A stretch of DNA of 64,000 nt. Source: Pseudomonas sp. PICF141. Lineage in GTDB: Bacteria > Pseudomonadota > Gammaproteobacteria > Pseudomonadales > Pseudomonadaceae. The position numbers and the translations under genes are program-made. Below, piece after piece: positions 42,894 through 51,733 of the stretch. The stretch covers positions 1-64,000 of the forward strand of contig NZ_MUNM01000059.1 in the NCBI RefSeq assembly GCF_002286815.1, in the 5' to 3' direction. The notes under the pieces are model-generated. The model saw only the letters and a program-made list of their open reading frames with translations, had not been told where the DNA came from and did not search any database. The stretch's first letter is position 1; each line of letters opens with the position of its first letter.

Positions 42894-45227
42894 TCAAAAC
42901 GCGACGGAAGTCTGCATATACACCGTGCGCGGTTCTCCCACGTACTTGCCTTTGTTGTTGTCATCGAACGAGCGAGTGAAGTACTGGTGGTTGAAAATGT
43001 TCTTCACCCCCACCGCTATATTCAAGTCCGCCAACTTTGGCCCGAAGTCATACGCCGCACGGCTGCTGAACAACATGTACCCCGGAATCTTGCCGGTGCT
43101 GCCATCGGCGCTTTCGGCCGAGGTGTTGGCGTTGTCAGCGAACTGGTCGCTCTGGTAGCTGCTGTCCAGGTTCAGTTTCCAGGCGCCTTCGGTATAGCCG
43201 ACGCCGATTGTGCCTTTGTGTTTCGAAGAGAATGGCACGCGATTGCCCTTGTTCGGACCGTCTTCGCGGATAGTTGCGTCGACATAGGCGTAAGTCGCGT
43301 ACACATCGAAACCGGCCAGCGCCGGGCTCAAATCGTCGAGGGCGTAGTTGATGCTGGTTTCAATGCCTTGATGACGGGTTTCGCCACGGGCGATCACCGA
43401 ATCATTGGTTTGATTGCTTTCATACTGATTGTCGAAATTGATCAGGAACGCGCCAATCTCGGCACGCAATGGGCCATTGTCGTAGCGGGTGCCCAGTTCC
43501 CAGGTGCGCGCCTTCTCCGGTTTGACTTCGCCGCTGGTCACCCGGTTAGGCATCTGGCTGTACTGCACGCTGCCAAATGAACCTTCGGTATTGGCGTAGA
43601 GGTTCCAGCTGTCGGTCAGGTGATAGAGCACGTTCAACGCTGGCAGGGCGGTGTTGTAGTCGCCTTTGTATTTCACGTTGGTCAGGTTGTTGGTCTGCTG
43701 CGACTCGATCATTTCGTAGCGGATGCCCGGGGTGATCGTCCACTTGCCGATGTCGATCCGGTCATCGACGAAGAACGCATTGGCCTCGGTGCCACCCCGC
43801 GTATCGCGGTCGTTGCGGCTGTTGGTGGTCGGAAGTTCGTTGCTGGCGATCGGCGTGCGGTAGCGCAGTTCGTGGCTGGCTTCGTTGATGTAGCGATAGC
43901 CGACGCCGACTTCATGGCTGGTTTGGCCGAGGTCGAAGCCTTGGGCGAAACGGGTTTCCAGGCCACGTACCCAATACTCGCGTGGCGACAGCGAGAGGAA
44001 CGTGCCCTGGTCCAGATAACCGCTGCGCAGGGTTTTGGTAAAGAAGGTATTGGCGGTGAACTCCCGGCGATCTTGCTGATAGCGATAGCCGAAATTGAAC
44101 ATCGTGCGGCGGCCCCAGAACTGGTCTTTCGGGCGGGTCGACTGGTACGGGTCGGCGTCGTAGTCGGCGACGTTCAGCCCGCCGGGCATGTCTGCCTTGC
44201 CTTCGTAATACTGGGCCATGGCGTTGAAGCTGTTGGCCTCGTCGAGCTGGTATTTGCCCTTGAGAATCAGGTCATCGATTTCGGTGTCGCTGTGTTCGCG
44301 CCAGTCGCCACCACGGGTGCCCGAGTACAGAATCGCGCCGCCCAGACCGTTATCGGCCGTGCCACCGGCCAGCAAATTGCCGGTGGTTTTGAAGCCGTCA
44401 TGGCTGGACGATGGACTGGTTTCGGTCTGGAAGCCGCCCTTGACCGTCGGTTCATCGGGAATGGCGCGAGTCACGAAGTTGACCACACCGCCGACGTTCT
44501 GCGGCCCGTAGCGCACTGCACCGCCGCCGCGCACCACGTCGACCGCGTCCATGTTGCCCATGCTGATCGGCGCGAACGAAAGCTGCGGCTGACCATAAGG
44601 TGCGAAGGGCACCGGAATGCCGTCCATCAATACCGTGGAGCGCGAAGCCAGTCGAGGGTTGAGCCCGCGAATGCCGAAGTTCAGCGCCATGTCATGGCTG
44701 CCGGTGCCGTTGTTGTCCGGCGCATTGACCCCCGGAATGCGATTGAGCACATCCTTGGCCTGAGTCGCGCCCTGGCGTTCGAATTCTTCGCGGCGGATCA
44801 CATCGCGAGCGCCAGGATGTTCGAAGACGTTGGTTTGCGCCGCATCGCCGAGCCAGTCGCCGACCACTTTCGAGGTGTCCAGCTCCAGCGCCGCATCACC
44901 CGCCGGTTGCAGGCTGAAAGCATTGTCGCCCTCGGCGCGAGCTTGCAGGCCGGTGCCTTCGAGCAACGCGTTCAAACCCTGGGAAGGGGTGTAGTGGCCT
45001 TCCAGGCCGCGACTTTGCACACCGCTGGTGACTTGCGAGCCAAAGGAGATCAGCACGCCGGCTTCGCGACCAAACTGGTTGAGGGCGTTTTCCAGCGAGG
45101 ACGGCGCGATGTGATACGGCTTGGTGTCGGCGGCATGCACCAGCGGCAGTGCTCCGAAGCTCAGGCTGGCGCCCAGCAAGAGTTGGCGCAAGGTGCGGGT
45201 TAGCGGTGTGACGCGGATGGGTTGCAT
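42894..45227 (-). CDS. fecA: TonB-dependent ferric dicitrate receptor with signalling domain
   Basis: About 777 aa, very close in pattern to E. coli FecA. The signal peptide ends at LPLVHA. A STN signalling domain (YHIAPSSLENALNQFGREAGVLISFGSQVTSG) covers about residues 35-110. The plug follows with VVGDWLGDAAQTNVFEHPGARDVIRREEF, NRIPGVNAPDNNGTGSHDMALNFGIRGLNPRLASRSTVLMDGIPVPFAPYGQPQLSFAP. A 22-strand barrel ends in YMQTSVAF. The STN domain transmits the citrate signal to FecR. The ATG at 45227 is the start of the signal peptide. It is separated from fecR by a palindromic repeat. Confidence 0.95.
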   Translation of the reverse strand: MQPIRVTPLTRTLRQLLLGASLSFGALPLVHAADTKPYHIAPSSLENALNQFGREAGVLISFGSQVTSGVQSRGLEGHYTPSQGLNALLEGTGLQARAEGDNAFSLQPAGDAALELDTSKVVGDWLGDAAQTNVFEHPGARDVIRREEFERQGATQAKDVLNRIPGVNAPDNNGTGSHDMALNFGIRGLNPRLASRSTVLMDGIPVPFAPYGQPQLSFAPISMGNMDAVDVVRGGGAVRYGPQNVGGVVNFVTRAIPDEPTVKGGFQTETSPSSSHDGFKTTGNLLAGGTADNGLGGAILYSGTRGGDWREHSDTEIDDLILKGKYQLDEANSFNAMAQYYEGKADMPGGLNVADYDADPYQSTRPKDQFWGRRTMFNFGYRYQQDRREFTANTFFTKTLRSGYLDQGTFLSLSPREYWVRGLETRFAQGFDLGQTSHEVGVGYRYINEASHELRYRTPIASNELPTTNSRNDRDTRGGTEANAFFVDDRIDIGKWTITPGIRYEMIESQQTNNLTNVKYKGDYNTALPALNVLYHLTDSWNLYANTEGSFGSVQYSQMPNRVTSGEVKPEKARTWELGTRYDNGPLRAEIGAFLINFDNQYESNQTNDSVIARGETRHQGIETSINYALDDLSPALAGFDVYATYAYVDATIREDGPNKGNRVPFSSKHKGTIGVGYTEGAWKLNLDSSYQSDQFADNANTSAESADGSTGKIPGYMLFSSRAAYDFGPKLADLNIAVGVKNIFNHQYFTRSFDDNNKGKYVGEPRTVYMQTSVAF

Positions 45228-45319
45228 GAAAGGCGATCCTGAGAAGGTTGAATCAAGGGGGCTTTCCTTCTCTGTCACGCCAGATCTGAAAAACGGCTCA
45301 CTTTTTTTTTGAGATTGAA

Positions 45320-45430
45320 GATCGTTCCCATGCTCTGCGTGGGAATGCCTCAACGGACGCTCCGCGTTCGGCTCTGGAAGTAACGCGGAGCGTCACGGGC
45401 TGCATTCCCACGCAGAGCATGGGAACGATC
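45320..45430. repeat. 111-base MITE-like double palindrome between fecR and fecA
   Basis: Outer arms GATCGTTCCCATGCTCTGCG / CGCAGAGCATGGGAACGATC are perfect. Inner arms GACGCTCCGCGTT / AACGCGGAGCGTC enclose a short loop. This is a dispersed repeat known from Pseudomonas genomes. No transposase is encoded in it. Confidence 0.9.
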
Positions 45431-45432
45431 AT

Positions 45433-46371
45433 TTACGCGCGCGCCTCGACCGTCACCCAATACCGGGTAAAACGCCTCACCTTCACCGGCAAACTGATTT
45501 CCAGCAGATCAAGAATCCGCTCGCTGTCGTCCAGTGGATAAGTCCCGGAGATCAGCAGGTCGGCAACATTCGCCGCGCAATTAAGCTGCCCCCGGCGATA
45601 GCGACCGAGTTCATCGAGAAAATCCCCCAGGCGCATGTGCGCGGCCACCAGCATGCCCTCGGCCCAGGCGCCGCTGTTGGCGTCCAGTGGCCGGGGAGCG
45701 CCGATGCCGCGTGTGTCGAATCTCGACTGCCGGGCAGTTTGCAGCATCAGCGGTGCGCCGCCATCGGGCGTCAATTCGACGCTGCCTTCGAACACCGCCA
45801 CCTGAGTGTGATCGGCAAACTGCCGCACATTCAGGCGCCCACCTTGGGTTTTCAACAGGCCTTGTGCCGTCTGTACTTGAAACGCTTGGGCGGCAGTCAG
45901 CAGCATTTCGCCTTCAAGCAAGCGGATCAGCCGTTGCTGACCGTCGATTCGCACATCGACCGAACTGGCAGTATTGAGCTGCACCTGGCTACCATCGCCG
46001 AGCGGCACTTTACGTCGCTGGCCGATCGGGCTGCGGTAGTCGGCCAACAATGGCGTCAGCGCAATGTGCTCGCGCATGCCCCAGGTGACCGCCGAACCCG
46101 CGCCGAGAATCAGCAACAGCTTCAATGCCTGACGGCGCCCGGCGGATTTCGGTGCGTTGAGGGCCGCATGGGCCAGCGGTGAAGACACACCGCGCAAGCG
46201 CTGGTTGACCCGTTGAATATGCTCCCAGGCCCGGCGATGCTCACTGTGAGCATCGAGCCATTGCTGCCAGGCGATTTGCTGACGCGGATTCAACGGCCCT
46301 TGCTGGACTTGCATCCACCAGTGCACGGCCTGCACGGCCACTTGAGAGGAGAAATCCGCAGGGCTGTTCAT
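45433..46371 (-). CDS. fecR: FecR-family anti-sigma/regulator
   Basis: A 312-aa protein with a cytoplasmic anti-sigma part that begins VHWWMQVQQGPLNPRQQIAWQQWLDAHSEHRRAWEHIQ. One transmembrane helix (LKLLLILGAGSAVTWGM, about 84-100) precedes a periplasmic FecR domain (YRSPIGQRRKVPLGDGSQVQLNTASSVDVR, LNVRQFADHTQVAVFEGSVEL). It relays the FecA signal to FecI. Start and fecI stop overlap in ATGA. Confidence 0.93.
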   Translation of the reverse strand: MNSPADFSSQVAVQAVHWWMQVQQGPLNPRQQIAWQQWLDAHSEHRRAWEHIQRVNQRLRGVSSPLAHAALNAPKSAGRRQALKLLLILGAGSAVTWGMREHIALTPLLADYRSPIGQRRKVPLGDGSQVQLNTASSVDVRIDGQQRLIRLLEGEMLLTAAQAFQVQTAQGLLKTQGGRLNVRQFADHTQVAVFEGSVELTPDGGAPLMLQTARQSRFDTRGIGAPRPLDANSGAWAEGMLVAAHMRLGDFLDELGRYRRGQLNCAANVADLLISGTYPLDDSERILDLLEISLPVKVRRFTRYWVTVEARA

Positions 46372-46856
46372 AGTGCGAAGTAGCAGCGCATCGCCGCTTT
46401 GTTCAGGTGCCGTTTGACCGTGGCAATGGAAATGCCCAGTTCGGCGGCGATCTGTGGATACGTCAAGCCATCGAGCTGAGCCAGCAAAAAGGCGCGTTTG
46501 ACCAGGCGTGGCAAACCGTCGAGCAACTGGTCGAGTTCCATCAGCGTTTGCAGGATGATCGCCCGATCCTCCTCCGATGGCGCGACGATTTCCGGCCTCT
46601 GCGCCAGCGCGTCGAGGTAGGCGCGCTCTATATCCTGACGGCGGTAATGATTGAACAGTACACGCTTGGCGATGGTAGTGAGGAACGCCCGCGGTTCGAT
46701 GATCCGGGGCGTTTCCCGTGCCGTCAGCACTCGAATGAACGTGTCCTGGGCCAGATCCGCGGCGCTGTCAGGGCAGCCGAGTTTGCGCCGCAGCCAACCG
46801 GTGAGCCAGTTGTGATGGGCCTGATAAAGAACTTCGACGGTAGTGGCTGACGACAA
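46368..46856 (-). CDS. fecI: FecI-type ECF sigma factor
   Basis: A 162-aa iron-starvation ECF sigma factor. Region 2 reads AQDTFIRVLTARETPRIIEPRAFLTTIAKRVLFNHYRRQ, and region 4 reads DGLPRLVKRAFLLAQLDGLTYPQIAAELGISIATVKRHLNKA. The frame begins with TTG at 46856; GGAG about 8 bases upstream makes this plausible. It should direct transcription of fecA when FecA binds ferric citrate. Confidence 0.93.
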   Translation of the reverse strand: MSSATTVEVLYQAHHNWLTGWLRRKLGCPDSAADLAQDTFIRVLTARETPRIIEPRAFLTTIAKRVLFNHYRRQDIERAYLDALAQRPEIVAPSEEDRAIILQTLMELDQLLDGLPRLVKRAFLLAQLDGLTYPQIAAELGISIATVKRHLNKAAMRCYFAL

Positions 46857-46890
46857 CGGAACCGCTCCGGACGCATTTGGATACGTTAGA

Positions 46891-46905
46891 GAACAAGAAT
46901 TGTTC
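46891..46905. promoter_or_regulatory. Putative Fur box upstream of fecI
   Basis: GAACAA-GAA-TTGTTC is a perfect 6-base dyad 35 bases upstream of fecI. The surrounding 19 bases match the Fur consensus at about 10 positions, so it is only moderately similar. The location is right for Fur control of fecIR. Confidence 0.5.
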
Positions 46906-47045
46906 GCATTGTAGTGGCGAGGGCGGCATCCGGCAATCGGCTCCTGGCTGCTATCTCTTCAGACTCGTTAAAAAAGCTGCGACGGCTCCATCAACGTTCG
47001 CCTCCCGTGTAGGAGCTGCCGAAGGCTGCATCTTTTGATCTTGCT

Positions 47046-47921
47046 TTACCGCAAAAACGCCTGCCGATACTCCCCAGGCGTGCCACCCAACGCCTGGCGA
47101 AACCGGTTAGTGAAATGGCTCGCACTGGCAAACCCACAGGCCAACGCAATATCCCCCAACGGCTGCGACGTTGTGCGCAACAAGTCCCGCGCGCGCTTCA
47201 GTCGCCGAGCCAGCACATATTGATGCGGCGGCAAACCGAAGCTCACACGAAACATTCGCGCAAAGTGGTATTCCGACAACGCACACAATGCAGCCAACTG
47301 CCCAAGGCTGATCGCTTCCGCCAATTGATGGTCGATGAACGCCATCAACTGCCGCCGTTGATGTGCCGCCAACCCGCCTTTGAGTCGCAAGCCCTCACGT
47401 AAACCAACCTGGCTGAGCAGGGCATGGCTGAGCATTTCGTGGGCCAGGCTGCTGGTGAGCAGACGTTCGCCCGGTTCATCCCAGTTGAGGGTGATCAACT
47501 GCCGAAAGCGTCGGGCTTGCTGCGGGTCTTCGAGGAACGTGCGCTCGCGCAACTGCAATTCCCGAGGTTCGCGATCCAGCAGCGTGACGCAACCAAGGGC
47601 AAATTGTTCGGGGCTGAAATACAGGTGGGCCAGGCGAATATCGCCGTTGATCACCCAGCCTGACTGATGGTCGGCCGGCAGAATGCACAGCTTGTCCGGG
47701 CCACCCTTGGTGCCGGGCTGGTCGCGGCGAAAAGTACCGGTGCCGCCGGCGATGTAGCAAGACAAGGTGTGATGGCTCGGCGCTTCGTAATCCTGGGCAT
47801 CGTGGTGGTTGTTCCACAAAGCTGCGGCCATGCCGTCACCGAGCTCGGCGCTGTGCTCCAGGCGAGCATTGGGCGAGCGGTTAAGCGCTTGAAAGACTTG
47901 CAGGGTTTCCAGTGCGGCCAT
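47046..47921 (-). CDS. AraC-family transcriptional regulator
   Basis: A 291-aa AraC/XylS regulator. The N-terminal cupin-like part has SHHTLSCYIAGGTGTFRRDQPGTKGGPDKLCILPADHQSGWVI. The C-terminal double helix-turn-helix comprises EAISLGQLAALCALSEYHFARMFRVSFGLPPHQYVLARRLKRA and DIALACGFASASHFTNRFRQALGGTPGEYRQ. It is divergent from the EamA exporter gene 138 bases away and probably controls it. Confidence 0.9.
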   Translation of the reverse strand: MAALETLQVFQALNRSPNARLEHSAELGDGMAAALWNNHHDAQDYEAPSHHTLSCYIAGGTGTFRRDQPGTKGGPDKLCILPADHQSGWVINGDIRLAHLYFSPEQFALGCVTLLDREPRELQLRERTFLEDPQQARRFRQLITLNWDEPGERLLTSSLAHEMLSHALLSQVGLREGLRLKGGLAAHQRRQLMAFIDHQLAEAISLGQLAALCALSEYHFARMFRVSFGLPPHQYVLARRLKRARDLLRTTSQPLGDIALACGFASASHFTNRFRQALGGTPGEYRQAFLR

Positions 47922-48059
47922 GATCGGTTCTCTCCAACGCCTTGCATCCTACTCCGTAGATGTTGGCCTGCCAGCCCGGCCGCCGACAAAACCGCAAGTT
48001 TATGCAAGTGCAAAAATGTTTCGCGCCAGACACTGAAGGCCTATTCAGGAGTCTTCACC

Positions 48060-48977
48060 ATGAACCTTTCGTTGTATCTACTGACCGTGCTGATCTGGGG
48101 CACCACCTGGATCGCCTTGAAATGGCAACTGGGCGTGGTGGCGATTCCGGTGTCGATCGTCTATCGCTTCGGCCTTGCCGCGCTGGTGCTGTTCGTGATG
48201 TTGCTGCTCAGCCGCCGTCTGCAAGTGATGAACCGTCGCGGACATCTGATTTGCCTGGCGCAGGGCTTGTGCCTGTTCTGCATCAATTTCATGTGCTTTC
48301 TTACCGCCAGCCAATGGATTCCCAGCGGTCTGATCGCCGTGGTGTTTTCCACCGCCACCCTCTGGAATGCCTTCAACGCACGGGTGTTATTCGGTCAGAA
48401 AATCGCTCGCAATGTACTGATGGGCGGTGCACTGGGTTTGCTCGGATTGGGCTTGTTGTTCTGGCCGGAGCTGGCCGGTCATACCGCCAGCCCTGACACC
48501 CTGCTCGGGTTGGGCTTGGCGCTGCTCGGAACCTTATGCTTTTCGGCCGGCAACATGCTGTCGAGCCTGCAACAGAAAGCCGGCCTGAAGCCTTTGACCA
48601 CCAATGCCTGGGGCATGGCTTACGGCGCGGCGATGTTGACGGTGTGGTGTCTGGTCAAAGGTATTCCGTTCGATATGGAATGGAATGCCCGCTACATCGG
48701 GTCGTTGCTGTACCTGGTGATTCCGGGTTCGGTGATCGGTTTCACCGCCTACCTGACGCTGGTGGGGCGCATGGGGCCGGAGCGGGCAGCGTATTGCACC
48801 GTACTCTTTCCGGTGGTGGCGCTGAATGTGTCGGCGTTTTTCGAAGGTTATCAATGGACCGCGCCAGCACTGGTCGGGTTGGTATTGGTGATGCTGGGCA
48901 ATGTGCTCGTGTTCCGTAAAGCCAAGGTGTCGATAATGCAAAGAAGCGGCACCGAACAACTCAGCGCTCGATCCTGA
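48060..48977 (+). CDS. EamA/DMT-family exporter
   Basis: A 305-aa membrane protein with ten predicted helices in two EamA repeats. The first starts LYLLTVLIWGTTWIALKWQLGVVAIPVSIVYRFGLAALVLFV. The second has ILAGNMLSSLQQ-type segments around residue 165 and ends GLVLVMLGNVLVFRKAK. ATG at 48060 begins the first helix; the longer frame upstream is the divergent region. Its 3' end overlaps the convergent DUF2165 gene by 17 bases. Substrate unknown. Confidence 0.88.
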   Translation: MNLSLYLLTVLIWGTTWIALKWQLGVVAIPVSIVYRFGLAALVLFVMLLLSRRLQVMNRRGHLICLAQGLCLFCINFMCFLTASQWIPSGLIAVVFSTATLWNAFNARVLFGQKIARNVLMGGALGLLGLGLLFWPELAGHTASPDTLLGLGLALLGTLCFSAGNMLSSLQQKAGLKPLTTNAWGMAYGAAMLTVWCLVKGIPFDMEWNARYIGSLLYLVIPGSVIGFTAYLTLVGRMGPERAAYCTVLFPVVALNVSAFFEGYQWTAPALVGLVLVMLGNVLVFRKAKVSIMQRSGTEQLSARS

Positions 48978-49485
48978 TGGCCACATAAATCAGCACCGGC
49001 ACTATGAAATCGACAATATTTCGAGCCCAGTCCTTGGCGTTCCAGGTGAGTGACTCATCCATGTTGAACCATTCGATGCCAATGACTTGTAGAACGACGT
49101 AATAGATAAAAATGGCAACCAATAGCCCAATGATCGCAAACTTTTTTGCTTCGTGAAAAACCTCGGAAGAAGCATTGATGTTTTGGTAAAGATGGAACGT
49201 GCCCAGCAGGCAGAAAGTGGTAGAAATTACTTCAAGGGTAATAATGACCCAATAAATTCGGTGGTGAAGTATGGGTGAGGTAATTGCCCGGTAACTCAAG
49301 TTTGAATTTTCCCGGGTGGTGTCCATGCTCAGGACGTGGCCGACGTACTCATAATTGGCTGCGTAGTCGGTAAAGTTGCTGAACATCACCATCAGGCCAA
49401 AGAAACTGATATAGGCCATCAATATTATTTTGCTGTATCTGATGAGATGGTCAGTTGTCGACGAGTTCAAGCTTTTGCTCTCCAT
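48961..49485 (-). CDS. DUF2165 family small membrane protein
   Basis: A 174-aa protein with four hydrophobic helices: ILMAYISFFGLMVMFSNFTDY, IYWVIITLEVISTTFCLLGTF, FAIIGLLVAIFIYYVVLQVIGIEWF and NIVDFIVPVLIYVAIRI. The conserved NFTDYAANYEYVGHVLSMDTT and WFNMDESLTWNAKDWA identify DUF2165. The gene has lower GC than its neighbours. Function unknown. Confidence 0.85.
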   Translation of the reverse strand: MESKSLNSSTTDHLIRYSKIILMAYISFFGLMVMFSNFTDYAANYEYVGHVLSMDTTRENSNLSYRAITSPILHHRIYWVIITLEVISTTFCLLGTFHLYQNINASSEVFHEAKKFAIIGLLVAIFIYYVVLQVIGIEWFNMDESLTWNAKDWARNIVDFIVPVLIYVAIRIER

Positions 49486-49613
49486 GGCTAAGTCCCGTAA
49501 GGGTACGGGTCAGTAATGGAGAGTCTATCGTGGGTGTCTGTTTTATGACGGCGGACTGAATTGCAAATTATGTAATGAGCGGGCAGGCGTTTGAAACGTC
49601 TGCCCTTATTTAA

Positions 49614-50588
49614 TCAGCCTTTCCACACTTGTGGGTTCACCAGATCTTGCGGCCGTTCACCCAACAAGGCACTGCGCAAGTTGGCCAAGGCACGGTTGGC
49701 CATGGCTTCACGGGTTTCATGAGTCGCCGAGCCAATGTGCGGCAAGGTCACGGCGTTTTTCAGTTGGAACAATGGCGACTCGGCCAGCGGTTCTTTCTCG
49801 TAGACGTCCAGCCCGGCGCCGCGAATCCGGTTGTTCTGCAGCGCTTCGATCAGCGCCGCTTCGTCCACTACGGGGCCGCGGGCGATGTTCACCAGGATGG
49901 CGCTCGGTTTCATCAGCGCCAGCTCACGGTGGCTGATCAGGTGCCTGGTTTTTTCGCTGAGCGGCACCACCAGGCAGACAAAATCGGCTTCGGCCAGCAA
50001 CTGGTCGAGGCTGCGCAACTGCGCGCCGAGTTCTTGTTCCAGTGCAGCCTTGCGGCTGTTGCCGCTGTAGATAATCGGCATGTTGAAACCCAACCGGCCG
50101 CGACGGGCGATGGCCGCGCCGATGTTACCCATGCCGACAATCCCTAAGGTTTTGCCATGCACATCACTACCGAACAACGGCGCGCCGACGGTGGCTTGCC
50201 ATTGGCCGGCCTTGGTCCAGGCGTCCAGTTCAGCGACGCGGCGGGCGCTGCTCATGAGCAAGGCGAAGGCCAGGTCGGCGGTGCTTTCGGTGAGGACGTC
50301 GGGGGTGTTGGTGAGCATGATTCCGCGTTCATTGAAGTAGGCGAGGTCGTAGTTGTCGTAGCCGACCGAGACGCTGGAGACCACTTCAAGTTTGCTGGCG
50401 TTTTCCAGTTGCGCGCGACCGAGTTTGCGGCCAACGCCGATCAGGCCGTGGGCGTGGGGCAGGGCTTCATTGAATTGGGCATGGATGTCGCCGTTTTTCG
50501 GGTTCGGCACGATCACGTCGAAGTCTTGTTGCAGACGTTCGATCATCGGTGGGGTGATACGGCTGAAGGCGAGGACGGTTTTTTTCAT
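49614..50588 (-). CDS. ghrB: 2-hydroxyacid dehydrogenase (2-ketogluconate / glyoxylate-hydroxypyruvate reductase)
   Basis: A 324-aa NAD(P)-dependent D-2-hydroxyacid dehydrogenase. The cofactor motif GIVGMGNIGAAIARRG is at about residues 150-165. The catalytic Arg is in NIARGPVVDE, Glu in GAGLDVYEKEP, and His in LPHIGSATHET. Closest by pattern to GhrB/TkrA of pseudomonads. ATG at 50588 excludes a short N-terminal extension that lacks similarity. Confidence 0.9.
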   Translation of the reverse strand: MKKTVLAFSRITPPMIERLQQDFDVIVPNPKNGDIHAQFNEALPHAHGLIGVGRKLGRAQLENASKLEVVSSVSVGYDNYDLAYFNERGIMLTNTPDVLTESTADLAFALLMSSARRVAELDAWTKAGQWQATVGAPLFGSDVHGKTLGIVGMGNIGAAIARRGRLGFNMPIIYSGNSRKAALEQELGAQLRSLDQLLAEADFVCLVVPLSEKTRHLISHRELALMKPSAILVNIARGPVVDEAALIEALQNNRIRGAGLDVYEKEPLAESPLFQLKNAVTLPHIGSATHETREAMANRALANLRSALLGERPQDLVNPQVWKG

Positions 50589-50687
50589 TGGAGGCGGCTC
50601 GTCGGGCTTGGAGAATGCCAAGCACGCTAACATTCTTCCCGGACATTATGCGAGCGCTCGGATTGCCGGGTGTACACCATCCAAAAC

Positions 50688-50826
50688 TGTAGGAGCGAAC
50701 TTGTGGCAAGGGGGCTTGCCCCCGTTTGAGTGCGTAGCACTCACAAGATATTTGGTACATCAGCGATTGGGGGGCTACTTCGCAGCCCAACGGGGGCAAG
50801 CCCCCTCGCCACAGTTCGCTCCTACA
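50688..50826. repeat. Nested BIME upstream of the ghrB-like gene
   Basis: An outer pair GTAGGAGCGAACT / AGTTCGCTCCTAC encloses an inner REP pair GGGGGCTTGCCCCCGTT / AACGGGGGCAAGCCCCC. Two REP classes are thus nested in one palindrome of about 139 bases. Confidence 0.88.
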
Positions 50827-50830
50827 GGGG

Positions 50831-51223
50831 TCAGCTGTGTGGCGCGGGTTTGGGTACGTTGAGGTTATCCAGCATCCGGTTCACCGCCAGCTCGGCCAGC
50901 ATGACGATTTGCTGAATCGCCATCGCCGTGTGCCGATGTGGTCCTTCCAGATACCCCGCAAAATCAGTCGCCATCACACTGGCCTGGGCCAACGATTCAC
51001 AGGTGTGAGCCAACAGGTCTTCATCTTTCATATCCGGCGCAACCATGTACATCGTGCTTGGCTTGCGAGCCACGGGGGATTTGAGAGCGGCTGGATTGAG
51101 GTAGTGATCGAGCGCGCGGTTAGCGGCATCGTGGAGCTTTTTTGAATCGAGGGATTCGTAGGGGGAAACGTCGTCGGTTTCAGGAGGATTCGGTGTTTCT
51201 TTGATCATGCGGAAGTTACTCAT
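50831..51223 (-). CDS. DUF6124 (DUF3077-like) family protein
   Basis: A 130-aa protein of a family largely restricted to Pseudomonas: KETPNPPETDDVSPYESLDSKKLHDAANRALDHYLNP, then MYMVAPDMKDEDLLAHTCESLAQASVMATDFAGYLEGPHRHTAMAIQQIVMLAELAVNRMLDNL. The start could be 51223 or the ATG at 51208 (MIKETPNPP), which fits the usual family N-terminus. Neither has a strong ribosome site. A long, potentially structured leader lies upstream. Function unknown. Confidence 0.78.
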   Translation of the reverse strand: MSNFRMIKETPNPPETDDVSPYESLDSKKLHDAANRALDHYLNPAALKSPVARKPSTMYMVAPDMKDEDLLAHTCESLAQASVMATDFAGYLEGPHRHTAMAIQQIVMLAELAVNRMLDNLNVPKPAPHS

Positions 51224-51500
51224 TGGCAGATGAAGTGGAACTGCCATCTTTCGTTTTCCAGACGAAAGGGTGGCAGCTGCGCGCGGACTGGAAAAACCGG
51301 AACATCCACCAAACCCGGCAGACCCGAAGGTCTCCCGCGCACAGCCGCCATAACAAGGAATTGCGTGCAGAAAAAAGCGCCGCAGTATGCCATGGGGTTT
51401 GGTAAGTGTTCGCCAGGTTTTCCAGACCTGATCGCTGATTTGGTAGCGCCCCCCAAAGCCTACCCATTTCGTTTCCGAAGCAACAACCGTCAAAACCTGT
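51224..51500 (-). promoter_or_regulatory. Potentially structured leader of the DUF6124 gene
   Basis: No convincing gene, although both strands are open in several frames. On the minus strand a hairpin at 51242-51275 pairs TGCCA/TGGCA and CTTTCGT/ACGAAAG around a 7-base loop, ending 18 bases before the start codon. A second hairpin AGACC-TTCG-GGTCT lies at 51320-51333. The arrangement suggests a regulatory 5' RNA. Confidence 0.45.
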
Positions 51501-51529
51501 GGGAAACATCCTCAAAAATCACCCCGTCT

Positions 51530-51620
51530 GTAGGAGCTGCCGAAGGCTGCGATCTTTCGATCTTCCGGCGCTATCAATGACGTAAAGATCGAAAGATTGC
51601 AGCCCTTCGGCAGCACCCAC
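51530..51620. repeat. REP pair of the GCTGCCGAAGGCTGCGATC class
   Basis: GTAGGAGCTGCCGAAGGCTG with CGATCTTTCGATCTT is mirrored by AAGATCGAAAGATTGCAGCC. It sits between the DUF6124 leader and the 446-aa gene; the remaining bases to 51733 hold the promoter of the latter. Confidence 0.8.
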
Positions 51621-51733
51621 AATGTCGCCATCAAAAAACTCGGACTTCCCCTACACGCAAAAACGATTCGCCCGGCATCCCCCCTTGAGCCCACTCGCCA
51701 AAGTCTCCCATTTCCAAGGAACGGGACACGAGC

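Noticed and set aside
45320..45430. Insertion sequence remnant
   Set aside because: It has palindromic arms but no transposase fragment; better called a MITE-like dispersed repeat.
51216..51515. Open frames on both strands in the DUF6124 leader (99 and 116 codons)
   Set aside because: They overlap each other and lack ribosome sites and codon bias; better explained as a conserved leader.
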